Assembly (NCBI GenBank): GCA_046331705.1
Contig: JAXLQJ010000055.1
Span: 1 to 48,155, forward strand
Length of the DNA: 48,155 nt
Reading direction: 5' to 3'
Source of the DNA: JADJOY01 sp046331705 [NCBI: bacterium]
GTDB taxonomy: Bacteria > JADJOY01
Each line of letters begins with the position of its first letter. The first letter of the stretch is position 1. Shown here in pieces: positions 17,125 through 26,525 of the stretch. The notes under the pieces were generated by a model. The model was not told the origin of the DNA, did not search any database, and worked only from the letters and a program-made list of their open reading frames with translations. Both the position numbers and the translations under genes were made by a program.

Positions 17125-20100
17125 ATGCCGTCGCCGACACGCCCCTTTCTCGGCCGTGAGCGCGAGCTCGACACGCTCGCGCGCGCGCTCCACGAGTGCG
17201 CCGCCGGTTCCGGCTCGGTGTGGTTGGTGAGCGGCGAGCCGGGGATCGGCAAGAGCCGTCTCGCCGAGGAGCTGGCGCGCAGCGCCCAAGCCGCCGGCAT
17301 GGTGAGCCTGGACGGACGCTGTTGGGAGGCGGGTGGGGCGCCGGCGTTCTGGCCGTGGTTGCAGGCGCTGCGCGGCCTGGTGCGGCAGCTCGGGCAAGCG
17401 GCGGTGGACGCGGCGCTCGGCGCGCGAGCGGTGCACCTCCTGCCGTTGCTTCCCGAGCTCGCCGCCGCGCGGCCGGCACTCGGGTCGACCCCGGCGCTGG
17501 ATGCGGATCAGGCGCGCTTCCAGGTGCTGGAGGCGGTCACGACCTTGCTCGTCGAGGCATCGGCGCGCGGCGCGCCGATCCTGGTCGTGCTGGAGGACCT
17601 GCACGCCGCCGATCCGTCGTCGCTCTTGTTGCTCGAGTTCCTGGCGCGCGAGGTGGGGCGCGCACGGCTGGTGGTGCTCGGCACCTATCGCGAGTCGAGC
17701 TCGACGCCGCGGCGGCGCTCACGCTCGCGCGCGTGGCACGGCTCGCGCACCCGCTGCGGCTGACTCGCTTCGAGCCGGCGCAGACCGCGGCGCTGGTCGA
17801 ACGCGTCTGCGGCGGGCCCACGAGCCGCGACGTCGCTGACGCGGTCCACGCCGCCACCGACGGCAACCCGCTCTTCGTGGTCGAGATGGCGCGGCTCCTG
17901 GCGAGCGACCAGGCGATCGCGGCGGCGCTGCTCGGCCGCGGCGAGATTCCGGTGCCGCCGACCATTCGCGCCACGCTGCGCGACCGCATCGCGCGCCTCG
18001 ACGACTCCGCGCGAGCGATCCTCCAAGGCGCCGCGGTGGTGGGGCGCGACTTCACGGCCGCCGCCGTCGCGGAGCTGGTCGAACGCGCGGAGCGCGACGT
18101 GGTGGCGGCGCTTGCGGGAGCGGTGGACGCGGCGTTGGTGACGCGCAGCGCGCCCGAGCAGTACCGCTTCACCCACAACCTCACCCGCGAGGTCCTCCAC
18201 GACGAGCTCTCGGACGAGCGGCGCTGGGCGCTGCACGGGCGGCGCGCCGCGCTGCTCGAGGCGACCGGCGCTCTCCTCGACCCGGCGTGGTCGGAGATCG
18301 CCCACCATTGGCTGGGGGCGGGGCCGAGCGCGCGACGGATGGCGGTCGAGGCGCTGGCGCGGGCCGCGGAGCAAGCCACGGCGCGCATGGCGTTCGACGA
18401 CGCGGCGCTGGCGCTCTCGCGGGCGCTCGCCGCGGCGCAAGCGCTGGGAGCGGAGGAGCCGGCGCGCTGTGTCGAGCTACGGCTGGCGTTGGCGCGCGCC
18501 CGCAACCTCGCTGGCGACTCGATCGGCGCGAAGGAAGCGTGCTGGGCCGCCGTGGAGGCCGCGCGGCGCGGTCGCGACGGGGAGCTGCTGGCCCGGGCCG
18601 CGCTCGAATACGGCTCGGGCTACGTCTACGGCGCCGTCGATTCCAAGCTGGTGGCGCTGCTCGAGGAGGCGCTGGCGGCGTTGCCCGAGGAGGACGGGGC
18701 GTTGCGCGCGCGCCTCTCGGCGCGACTGGGAGCTGCGCTGCAGCCCGCCCCCGATCCATCGGTGTCGCTGGGGCTGGCGCGCGACGCCGTGGCGATGGCA
18801 CGCCGGGTGGGCGATCGGCGGGTGCTGCTCGCGACGTTGCGCGACGCCGGCTCGGCCTTCATGGACAGCGGGCCGCGCGCCGACCGGATCGCGCTCAGCC
18901 GCGAGCACGTCGAGCTGGCGGTCGCGCTCGACGAATCGGTCGACGCGTGGCGCGGCTCGATGCGACTGGTCTTCGATCACCTCGAGGGCAACGACGTCGC
19001 CGCCGCCGCGGACGCCATCGCCGCCGTGACGCGCCACGCCGAACGTCTGGTGCACCCCCACTATCGATGGCCGGCGATGGCGCTCGACGCGATGATGCTC
19101 GTACGCGAGGGGCGCTTCGCCGAAGCGGCCGCGGCGCACGCCGGGGCGTGCGCGCTGGCGCGGTCGGCGCGCGATCCCAACGCAGAGCGCTCGCTCGCGA
19201 TCCAGGAGCTCTGCTGGCTGCGCCTCGAGGGGCGGCGCGACGCCGAGCGCGCGGCCGCACGTGCCCTGGAAGGGCGCTTCGCGGGAGTCGCTTCCGGCGA
19301 GATCGTGGCGCGGCTCTGGCAGTACTGCGTCAGCGACCCGAACGCACCCGAGCCGTTCGACGTCGCGGACACCGTCGCCGCGAGCCTCGCGATCCACGAT
19401 ACCTGCCACCTCCAGTTCCTGGTCGAGATCGCCGAACGGCGCCGGGATCGTGCGTTGGCTCGAGCGATCACCACGGCGTTCACCTCGCGTCTCGGGTCGA
19501 ACGTGCGCTGGGGTCTCTTCGGCGTGATGGTGGAGGGACCGGTGAGCCACTGGCTCGCGCGCGCCGCGCTCGTGGAAGGTCGCGGTGACGACGCGCTCGC
19601 CGGGTTCGAGTCCGCGTTGAGCGAGGCGCGGGCGAGTGGGGCGCGGCCGTACGCGGCCTGGATCGCGCTGGATCTGGGCCGCGAGCTCGCAGGGCGCGCA
19701 TCGGTGACGGATCGGGAGCGCGGGAGGATGCTGGTCGCGGATGCGCTGCGAGAAGCCGTGAATCTCGAGATGCCGTCGCTGGCGGCCGGCGCGCGTGCTT
19801 GGCTCGCCGAGAGCCCCGGATCCGGGCGCGAGGCTCACGAGGAGCGCGCGGCGCCGCCGTCGCGACACTCGCCGTCGCCGCCGCGCTTTCGTCTCGAGCG
19901 CCAGGGCGAGCTTTGGACCGTCCTCCACCAGTCGCGGCAGTTTCACCTCGCCGACACCAAGGGGCTGCGCATCCTGGCGGCGCTGGTGGCGGCACCTGGG
20001 CGCGACTGGCACGTGCTCGATCTGATGGCGAGCGAGGGTGGCGCGCCTGTGGCGCAGCCCGACGTGGGCGAGATGCTGGACGGTCGCGCGCGCGCCGACT

Positions 20101-20399
20101 ACCGCGCGCGCATCGTCGCGTTGCGTGGCGAGATCGACGAGGCCGAGCGCTGGAACGATGGACCGCGCGCCGAGCGGGCACGTCTCGAGCTCGAGGCGAT
20201 CACCTCCGAGCTCGGCCGCGCGCTCGGGCCGCGCGGCCGCCTTCGTCGCCAGGGCTCCGACGCCGAACGAGCGCGCATCAACGTGCAACGGCGCGTGCGC
20301 GACGCGATCCGCCGCATCGGCGAAACGGACGCCGCGCTGGCGCGTCACCTCGAGCGCTCGGTGCGCACCGGCAGCGTGTGTCGCTACGATCCCGAATGA
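17125..20399 (+). pseudogene. AAA ATPase / TPR regulator with one internal frameshift
   Basis: Frame 1 from ATG 17125 encodes FLGRERELDTLARAL, a Walker A VSGEPGIGKSRLAEE and Walker B LVVLEDLHAADPSSL, then ends at 17763. From about 17700 frame 3 carries the continuation (VELDAAAALTLARVARLAHPLRL, then TDGNPLFVVEMARLL) to the stop at 20399. One extra base after tatcgcga (about 17695) would restore one protein of about 1090 residues: a STAND-like ATPase, about 600 residues of TPR-like helices, and a C-terminal domain (FRLERQGELWTVLHQSRQFHLADTKGLRIL onward, with an Arg-rich coiled coil and RSVRTGSVCRYDPE) seen in large AAA regulators. The downstream 2.7 kb shows no other damage, so a sequencing indel or very recent mutation is likely. 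Partners unknown. Confidence 0.8.
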
Positions 20400-20497
20400 C
20401 GCACGCTCGGGTGCGGCGCGACGGCGGCCGCTGGCGTACGCGTGCGCGTTCTCGGACGTCCGAAGCGCCGCGCTGACCCGCGGCCCACCCACGGAAA

Positions 20498-20528
20498 CGG
20501 CCACCGAGGCAGGCAGCCTCGGTGGCCG
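20498..20528 (-). terminator. Rho-independent-like terminator of the InlB-repeat gene
   Basis: Perfect 13-bp stem CGGCCACCGAGGC / GCCTCGGTGGCCG with a five-base loop. On the minus strand it is followed by TTTCC, a short T-tract. It lies 36 bases past the stop of the minus-strand surface-protein gene and also about 100 bases past the end of the convergent AAA regulator, so it may serve both. Confidence 0.65.
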
Positions 20529-20563
20529 AGCTCACGACGAAGCGGTCCCCGGACCGCGGGCGG

Positions 20564-20671
20564 TCACGCCGCCGGACGCGGCCGCGCGCGACGGCGCCAG
20601 CGCGGAACCAGCGTAGAGAGCGCGATCAACGCGCCCGAGGTCGCGCTGGGCGCTCCCATCGCGCCGCAGCC
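20564..20671 (-). other. Putative C-terminal sorting tail of the surface protein
   Basis: The last 35 residues run Gly-Cys-Gly-Ala-Met-Gly, a spacer, a short hydrophobic stretch (ALIALSTLV) and RWRRRARPRP. The order Cys-Gly, hydrophobic helix, Arg cluster is that of MYXO-CTERM and related sortase-like signals. The hydrophobic part is shorter than usual, so the assignment is tentative. Confidence 0.45.
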
Positions 20672-23600
20672 GGCGGCGAAGGTGGCGGTCACGCTGGTGG
20701 CAGCGTTCATGGTCACCTGGCAGGGCGCCGTGCCCGTGCACACGCCGCCGCTCCAGCCCGAGAACTTCTGACCCGACGCAGGCGTCGCGGTGAGCGTGAC
20801 GAGCGTGCCGGGGGCGAAGTTCGCTGCGCACGCGCTGCCGCAGTTGATCCCCGTGGGGCTGCTGGTCACGGTGCCGCTGCCGACCTTGGTGACGGTGAGC
20901 GTGTACGCCACGCCGTCGAACGTCGCGGTGACCGACTTCGCGGCGTCCATCGTCACCTGGCAGGAGTCGGTACCCGAGCAGCCGGCTCCGCTCCAGCCGG
21001 TGAAGGTCGAGCCCAGCGCCGGTGCGGCGGTGAGCGTCACCAGCGTGCCTGCGGTGTAGCTCGCCGTGCAGGTCGCGCCGCAATCGATGCCTGCGACGTC
21101 GCTCGTGACGGTTCCCGTGCCCGTGCCCAGGAGGGCCACCGAGAGCGAATACGTGGGCAGCGAGAAGACCGCGGTGACGCTGCGCGCGGCGGTCATCGGA
21201 AGCTGGCAGGTCCCCGTTCCCGTGCAGGGGCCGCTCCAGCCCGCGAAGGTCGAGTCGGGGCTCGCCGTGGCCGTCAGGGTCACGGTGGTGCCGTAGTCGT
21301 AGGTGGCCGAGCAGGTCTCGCCGCAATCGATCCCGGCGGGCGAGCTGCTCACGGTGCCGCTTCCGCTGCCGGCCTTGGTGACGGTGAGCGGGAACGATTG
21401 GAGCTGGAAGCTCGCGGTGACGGACTTCGCGGCGTCCATCGTCACTTGGCAGCTTCCAGTGCCCGAGCATGCGCCGCCCCAGCCGGCGAACACCGAGCCG
21501 AACGAGGCTGGCGCCGCGAGGGTCACCACGGTGCCGTAGCTGAAGCTCGCGGCGCAGGTGGCGCCGCAGCTGATGCCCAGCGGGCTCGACGTCACGGTGC
21601 CCGAGCCGGCGCCGAGCTTGGTGACGGACAGCGCCAGCGATTGAAGCGCGAAGTTGGCCGTCACGTTGCGTGCGGCGCTCATCGTCACCTGGCAGCTACC
21701 CGTGCCGCTGCAACCCGATCCGCTCCAGCCGGTGAACGTCGAGCCGACCGCTGGCGACGCGCTGAGGGTGACGACCGAGCCGTAGTCGTACGACGCGCCG
21801 CAGGTGGCGCCGCAGTCGATCCCCGCGGGGCTGCTGGTCACCGTGCCGGACCCCGCGCCGCTCTTCGACACGCTGAGCGCGAAGGTTTGCAGAGCGAAGG
21901 TCGCGGTGACGTTCTTCGCGGCATCCGCCGTGACGCTGCAGAAGCCGGTGCCCGAGCAGCCTTCACCGCTCCAGCCGACGAACGTCGAGCCCGCCGCGGG
22001 CGTCGCGGCCATGGCCACCACCGTGCCGTAGTCGTAGGTGCCGGTGCAGCTGGCGCCGCAGTTGATCCCCGCCGGGCTGCTGGTGACGGTGCCGGAGCCG
22101 TTGCCGGCCTTGGTGACCGTGACCGGGAACGTCTGCAGCGTGAAGATCGCCGACAGGTTGCGGTTGGTCGTCATCGGCAGCGAGCAGGTGCCGGTGCCGG
22201 TGCACGGGCCCGCCCAGCTCGTGAAGGTCGATCCCGCGCTCGCCGTCGCCGTCAGGTTGACCTGAGTGCCGTAATCCCACACGTAGACGCAGGTCGGGCC
22301 GCAGTCGATTCCCGCCGGGGAGCTCGAGACCGTGCCCGCGCCGGTGCCGACCTTGTTGACGGTGAGCTGCGCGCCCTGGAGCGTGAAGCTCGCCGAGACG
22401 CTCTTGGCGGCGTCCATCGTCACCTGGCACGTCCCGGTGCCGGAGCAACCGGCGCCGCTCCAGCCGTCGAACGTGGTGCCGGGAGCGGTGGCGGCGGTGA
22501 GCGTGACCACGTCGCCGGCGCTGAACGGCGCCGAGCACAGCGTCCCGCAGCTGATGCCGATCGGGCTGCTGGTCACGCTGCCGGTGCCGGTCCCGGTCGG
22601 CGTGACCGAGAGCGTGAACGATTGCAGTGTGAAGGTGGCCGTCACGCTGTGCGCGGTGGTGGCGGTGATCTGGCAGTTACCCGTGCCCGAGCAACCCGCG
22701 CCGCTCCAGCCGGTGAAGGTGGAGCCCACCTGCGGCGTCGCGGTGAGCGTCACCAGGGTCCCGCTGGTGAACGTCGACGAGCACGTGGCGCCACAGGAGA
22801 TTCCGGCCGGACTGCTGCTCACCGTGCCGAGCCCGTTGCCCGACTTGACCACCGAGATCGACGCCGACACGAAGGAGAACGTGGCGGTCACGCTTTGGGC
22901 GGAGGCCATCGTGACCTGGCAGGTGCCGGTGCCCGAGCAGCCCGCGCCGCTCCAGCCCGCAAACGTCGAGCCGGCGGAGGGCGAGGCCGTGAGCGTCACG
23001 ACCGTGCCCGACGCATAACCAGCCGAACAGGTCGATCCGCAGTTGATTCCCGCAGGTGAGCTGCTGACGGTTCCCGCGCCGGTGCCCGCCTTGGTCACGG
23101 TGAGCGCGAGGTTGGAGTCGTAGACGTAGGCCGAGCCCGAGTCGGCGGCGGCGACGTCGGCGAGAAGGGCGCCGATCGCCACACGGCCCGCTTCGACGTT
23201 GATGCCTGCGCCGAACGCAGCGCCCGCCGCGGCGTTTCCGGCGACGATCTTGTCGACGAGCGGCCAGCTCGCGCCGCCGCCCTGGTAGAGATAGACGGCG
23301 CCGGCGTCCGCGCCCGCCGTGTCCGCCTGGGGCGCGCCGATCGCCAGCTGGTTGCCGTTGAGCGAGACCCAGGTGCCGAAGTTGTCGCTGGCGGCGGCGT
23401 CGAAGGCGGTGATCTTGGCCTGCTGCGACCAGCTGGTGCCGCTGCGCGTGAAGACGTAGGCGGAGCCTCCATTGCTCACGGCGGTGTCGTCGCCGAACGC
23501 CCCGATCGCGGCGATGTTGCCGTACACGCTCACCGAGTTGCCGAAGCTGTCGTTGGCCGCTCCGTCGCTCGCCGTGAGCTTCGCTTGCTGCGACCAGCTG

Positions 23601-24364
23601 GTGCCGCTGCGCGTGAACACGTACGCGGCGCCGGCGTAGCTGCCCGCGCCGGTATTCTTGTAGGCGGCGCCGAGGACGATGGTGTCGCCGCTGATGGCCG
23701 ACGAGTAACCGAGCGTGTCGTTGCTCGCGCCGTCGCTGGCGGTGATCTTCGCTTGCTGCGTCCAGATGTAGCCGCTCGACCGCACGAACACGTACGCGGC
23801 GCCGGCGCTGGTGCCCTTGGCGTCTTCCTTCGGCGCACCGACCACGATGTAATCGCCGTCGAGCGCCACCGAGCCGCCGAAGAGATCGCCGCCGGCCCCG
23901 TCGCTGGCGCGCAGCTTCGCGACCTGGACCCAGGTCGCGCCGTTCCACTGAAACACGTACGCGGCGCCCGAGTCCGCGCCGAAGTCGTCGTCGTTGTAGG
24001 CGCCGACCACCAAGGTGTAGCCCTGGATCGCCACGGACACGCCGAAGTGGTCGCCGGCCGCGCCGTCGCTCGCCGTGAGCTTCTGGGCGAGTGTCCAGCT
24101 CGCGCCGTTTCGGGCGTAGAGGTAGGCGGATCCCGAGTCGGTGCCCTTGTCGTCGTCGCGAACCGCGCCCACCAGCAGCAAGTCGCCGCTCAGTGCCACC
24201 GATGCCCCGAAGCGGTCGTCGGCCGCGCCGTCGGCGGCGGTGATCGTCGATTGAGGCGTCAGCGTCGCGCCGGCACGCGGACTGCCCGCGAGCAGGAGCG
24301 TCAGGGTTGCGAAGGCGAGCGCGAGGACGCGCGTCGAACGCAGATTCCACCACTCCGTCGGCAT
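20564..24364 (-). CDS. Large secreted surface protein: FG-GAP propeller plus ten InlB-type B-repeats
   Basis: 1266 residues. The ATG at 24364 is chosen because AAGGAG lies eight bases upstream. A signal peptide (RVLALAFATLTLLLAGSPRAGA) is followed by seven FG-GAP-like units (about residues 35-415; e.g. DRFGASVALSGDLLLVGA), the number needed to close a seven-bladed integrin-alpha-type propeller. Then come ten tandem 81-residue repeats of the divergent InlB B-repeat kind, each with CG..C and C.GT..C cysteine pairs and GSTFxGWSG. The C terminus, GCGAMG then a short hydrophobic stretch and RWRRRARPR, has the Cys/hydrophobic/Arg order of bacterial sorting tails such as MYXO-CTERM. Likely an adhesin or stalk-like surface protein. 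Ligand unknown. Confidence 0.88.
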   Translation of the reverse strand: MPTEWWNLRSTRVLALAFATLTLLLAGSPRAGATLTPQSTITAADGAADDRFGASVALSGDLLLVGAVRDDDKGTDSGSAYLYARNGASWTLAQKLTASDGAAGDHFGVSVAIQGYTLVVGAYNDDDFGADSGAAYVFQWNGATWVQVAKLRASDGAGGDLFGGSVALDGDYIVVGAPKEDAKGTSAGAAYVFVRSSGYIWTQQAKITASDGASNDTLGYSSAISGDTIVLGAAYKNTGAGSYAGAAYVFTRSGTSWSQQAKLTASDGAANDSFGNSVSVYGNIAAIGAFGDDTAVSNGGSAYVFTRSGTSWSQQAKITAFDAAASDNFGTWVSLNGNQLAIGAPQADTAGADAGAVYLYQGGGASWPLVDKIVAGNAAAGAAFGAGINVEAGRVAIGALLADVAAADSGSAYVYDSNLALTVTKAGTGAGTVSSSPAGINCGSTCSAGYASGTVVTLTASPSAGSTFAGWSGAGCSGTGTCQVTMASAQSVTATFSFVSASISVVKSGNGLGTVSSSPAGISCGATCSSTFTSGTLVTLTATPQVGSTFTGWSGAGCSGTGNCQITATTAHSVTATFTLQSFTLSVTPTGTGTGSVTSSPIGISCGTLCSAPFSAGDVVTLTAATAPGTTFDGWSGAGCSGTGTCQVTMDAAKSVSASFTLQGAQLTVNKVGTGAGTVSSSPAGIDCGPTCVYVWDYGTQVNLTATASAGSTFTSWAGPCTGTGTCSLPMTTNRNLSAIFTLQTFPVTVTKAGNGSGTVTSSPAGINCGASCTGTYDYGTVVAMAATPAAGSTFVGWSGEGCSGTGFCSVTADAAKNVTATFALQTFALSVSKSGAGSGTVTSSPAGIDCGATCGASYDYGSVVTLSASPAVGSTFTGWSGSGCSGTGSCQVTMSAARNVTANFALQSLALSVTKLGAGSGTVTSSPLGISCGATCAASFSYGTVVTLAAPASFGSVFAGWGGACSGTGSCQVTMDAAKSVTASFQLQSFPLTVTKAGSGSGTVSSSPAGIDCGETCSATYDYGTTVTLTATASPDSTFAGWSGPCTGTGTCQLPMTAARSVTAVFSLPTYSLSVALLGTGTGTVTSDVAGIDCGATCTASYTAGTLVTLTAAPALGSTFTGWSGAGCSGTDSCQVTMDAAKSVTATFDGVAYTLTVTKVGSGTVTSSPTGINCGSACAANFAPGTLVTLTATPASGQKFSGWSGGVCTGTAPCQVTMNAATSVTATFAAGCGAMGAPSATSGALIALSTLVPRWRRRARPRPAA
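20678..23110 (-). repeat. Ten tandem ~243-bp coding repeats (InlB-like B-repeats)
   Basis: Ten direct repeats of about 243 bases (81 codons) inside the surface-protein gene. Units differ at many positions but keep GTVxSSPAGIxCG, VTLTAxP, GSTFxGWSG and the VTMxAAxSVTAxF end. The fourth, seventh and eighth units are one residue shorter at the second cysteine pair (GPCTGTG, GACSGTG). Four cysteines per unit imply two disulfides per domain, consistent with export. Confidence 0.85.
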
Positions 24365-24787
24365 CAGGCGGACTCCTTTGACGGGCCCGAGATCCACGCG
24401 GCCCGTGCGATCAGCGATGTGGCAAGACGCACGATCGTACCATCGAGCGGCGGCTCGGTTTCAAGCACGCATTTCGGCGATCGGCGTGTGCGGCGCCGCC
24501 GCACGGCGTCACGCAACGACGCGGGTCGTCGCCGTGCGCCGAGCCTTGGTGCCGCTGCGTGCCGCTCCGCGCTCGCCGGCGCCGGAACCCACGCGAGGAC
24601 GGCACCCCGCTGGCTGCGATGCGCTCCGCGCGCGGCACACCGAAGCGGGATGCGGTGAGTCGTCCTCGCTTCGGTCGCGAGGACGAAGACGAAAAACGAA
24701 AGCGGACGACGTCTCGCTCAGGCGGCCGTCATCCGCCAGCTGTCGCGGCTCTCGGACTCCGCGACACGATCACGCGCTCACGCTCGA
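24365..24787. other. Gene-free stretch between two minus-strand genes
   Basis: 423 bases with no convincing frame. It holds a candidate minus-strand promoter for the surface protein (TTGAAA at 24459-24464, TACGAT at 24434-24439; the 19-base spacer is long) and a perfect 8-bp hairpin GTCCTCGC/GCGAGGAC at 24662-24684. Nothing else is recognised. Confidence 0.5.
24434..24464 (-). promoter_or_regulatory. Candidate promoter of the surface-protein gene
   Basis: TTGAAA (five of six) and TACGAT (four of six), with a non-optimal 19-base spacer, about 70 bases before the start codon. Confidence 0.3.
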
Positions 24788-25279
24788 TCAGCGTGCAGCG
24801 CGCTTCTTGCCGCCGGCGGATCCGGCCGGCTTCTTCTTCACCTCGCCGATGCCGAATGCCGTCAGGTACTTGTAAAAAGTCGGCGCGCTCACCTTCAGCA
24901 ATTTGCCGGCCGCGGCCCGGTTTCCACCGGTCTGGTCGAGCGCCTCCTGAATTTTCTCGGCCGTCAGGTTCGCCTTTCGGCCGCGCCCGCCGCGGCGCGC
25001 CTTGCGAGTGGACGGTGCTTCGGGAGCCGCCGCTGCTTCCTTCTTGGGCCGCCCGGGTCCGCGCTTCGGTGCTGCGGGCGCCTGCGTATGCGCGCCCAGG
25101 AGGGCCAAGAGCGGCTCGATGTGGCTCGACACCGTCTTCAGGGGCTCGGCGACGCGGGCGCTGATGGCGTGCCCGATCGAGCCACCGACGGAGGTCAGCA
25201 GCTCTCGCAGATCGGATTCGAGGCGGACCAGGTCGGTGCGAACCGCTTCCGCTTGCTTCGCGAGATCAGTCGTGGACAT
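24788..25279 (-). CDS. Small DNA-binding protein: AT-hook linker plus C-terminal Fis-type HTH
   Basis: 163 residues from the ATG at 25279, preceded by AAAGGAG. Residues 1-65 are a helical, probably coiled-coil or oligomerising region. Residues 70-104 form a basic Pro/Ala linker with one good AT-hook (GPGRPKK, 74-80) and a second basic patch (RGGRGRK). Residues 106-144 (LTAEKIQEALDQTGGNRAAA then GKLLKVSAPTFYKYLTAFGI) match the Fis/NtrC-type C-terminal helix-turn-helix. The end is Lys/Ala-rich like a histone tail. This is a plausible nucleoid-associated protein bending AT-rich DNA. It is transcribed alone behind an unusually AT-rich leader. No enhancer-binding ATPase domain is present. Confidence 0.75.
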   Translation of the reverse strand: MSTTDLAKQAEAVRTDLVRLESDLRELLTSVGGSIGHAISARVAEPLKTVSSHIEPLLALLGAHTQAPAAPKRGPGRPKKEAAAAPEAPSTRKARRGGRGRKANLTAEKIQEALDQTGGNRAAAGKLLKVSAPTFYKYLTAFGIGEVKKKPAGSAGGKKRAAR

Positions 25280-25331
25280 GAAGGCTCCTTTTGGTTTCGT
25301 TCCAATGACAAACAATGTCGCTCGGATGGCA

Positions 25332-25360
25332 AGCAAATCTGCTCGTCGGCGGCATGTAAA
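25332..25360 (-). promoter_or_regulatory. Candidate promoter of the Fis/AT-hook gene
   Basis: TTTACA (25355-25360), a 17-base spacer, and TTTGCT (25332-25337), about 55 bases before the start codon. The -35 is strong, the -10 weak. The surrounding region (25280-25460) is noticeably more AT-rich than the rest of the window and could itself be a target of the AT-hook protein. Confidence 0.35.
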
Positions 25361-25626
25361 GCATTCCGATCGTCAGCGACTCGTCGTTCGCACTCCGATG
25401 GCCTGGTCTATGAATCGAATGTCTAAGCGTTTGTTGGTTCCATTTGCGATGGTTTCTTCGGTCGGCCCGTCCGTCGGTTCGTTGGTGCGCGGCCGAACCT
25501 CCCGGGATGCGATCCGGCTCGCGCGCGCTCGGGCCTGCTCGGGTCCGCTCGAGACCGCTCGCGATCGGCTCGGCCGGCAGCGGTGGGCTCCCGCCTGCGC
25601 TCGCCGAGCGCGATACTGCTTGCGCC

Positions 25627-26319
25627 ATGTGTGGACGCATCAGCCTCGCGAGACCCGAGGACGCCATCGCCGCGGTCGAGGCGAGCTGGCTTGGTGCCGA
25701 TCCGCCCCGGCCGCGCTTCAGCGTCTTCCCGACCCAGACGTCGCTGATCGTGGTTTCGCACGACTCGGGACGCGTCGCGCAACCGGCCCGCTGGGGCCTC
25801 GTGCCGAGCTGGGCGAAGGACCCGTCGATCGGCTCCAAGATGATCAACGCCCGCTCGGAGACCGTGGCGGAGAAGCCGGCGTTCCGGAATCTGATCGGGC
25901 GACGGCGATGCGTCGTGCTCACCGACGGGTTCTTCGAGTGGGAGGATCGCGGTAGCCACAAGGTGCCGTTCTGCGTCCATGCGCCCGGGCGAGCACCGCT
26001 GCTCATGGCCGGGCTGTGGGACACGTGGCGGCCTCCGGAGCCCGCCACGCTCGTCGACTCGTTCGCGATCCTCACCTGCGAGCCGCGGCCGGATCTCACC
26101 TGGCTGCACGATCGGATGCCGGTGATCCTGCCGCGCGAATCCGCGCTGCGCTGGCTCGACACCGCCAACGTCGACAAGGCCGCGGCACTCGCGCTGGCGC
26201 GTCCGTACCCGGGCCAGCTCGAATGGCATGCGGTGTCCAAGCTGGTGAACTCGCCGCGCTACGACTCCCCCGAGGTGCTGCGGGCGGTCGAGGCGGACCC
26301 GCAGCAGCGCTTGCTCTGA
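25627..26319 (+). CDS. yedK: SRAP domain protein (HMCES/YedK), abasic-site DNA-protein crosslinking
   Basis: 230 residues, the usual length. All active-site residues are visible: Cys2 directly after the initiator Met (MCGRI), which becomes the N terminus and forms a thiazolidine with abasic sites in single-stranded DNA; Asn 74 in INARSE; Glu 104 in GFFEW; and His 161 in HDRMPVIL. It shields abasic sites at replication forks and is often found near SOS or translesion genes, none of which are here. The ATG is fixed because Cys must be the second residue. The gene is divergent from the Fis/AT-hook gene. Confidence 0.95.
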   Translation: MCGRISLARPEDAIAAVEASWLGADPPRPRFSVFPTQTSLIVVSHDSGRVAQPARWGLVPSWAKDPSIGSKMINARSETVAEKPAFRNLIGRRRCVVLTDGFFEWEDRGSHKVPFCVHAPGRAPLLMAGLWDTWRPPEPATLVDSFAILTCEPRPDLTWLHDRMPVILPRESALRWLDTANVDKAAALALARPYPGQLEWHAVSKLVNSPRYDSPEVLRAVEADPQQRLL

Positions 26320-26525
26320 CCTCGGGCGCTGGCGGCGCCGGGGGGAGCACGTCCGGTGTCGTCTCGCCGGTGCGCACGCCCCAGTCGCTCGTCGCGCGCG
26401 TTCGTGTTTCGTGGCGTGACCTCCGTCACGGCGCGACGTTCCCCGCGGCGGTAAACACGAGGATTCTGCGGGCGGGTTGCGCCACCTCGCTCGCGTCTCG
26501 CGCTCCACCCTCGTGGAGGTCGACC

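Noticed and set aside
20678-23110. Regular ~243-base direct repeats considered as CRISPR-like or satellite DNA
   Set aside because: Unit length, open reading frame through all units and protein-level conservation of Cys and GWSG motifs show coding B-repeats.
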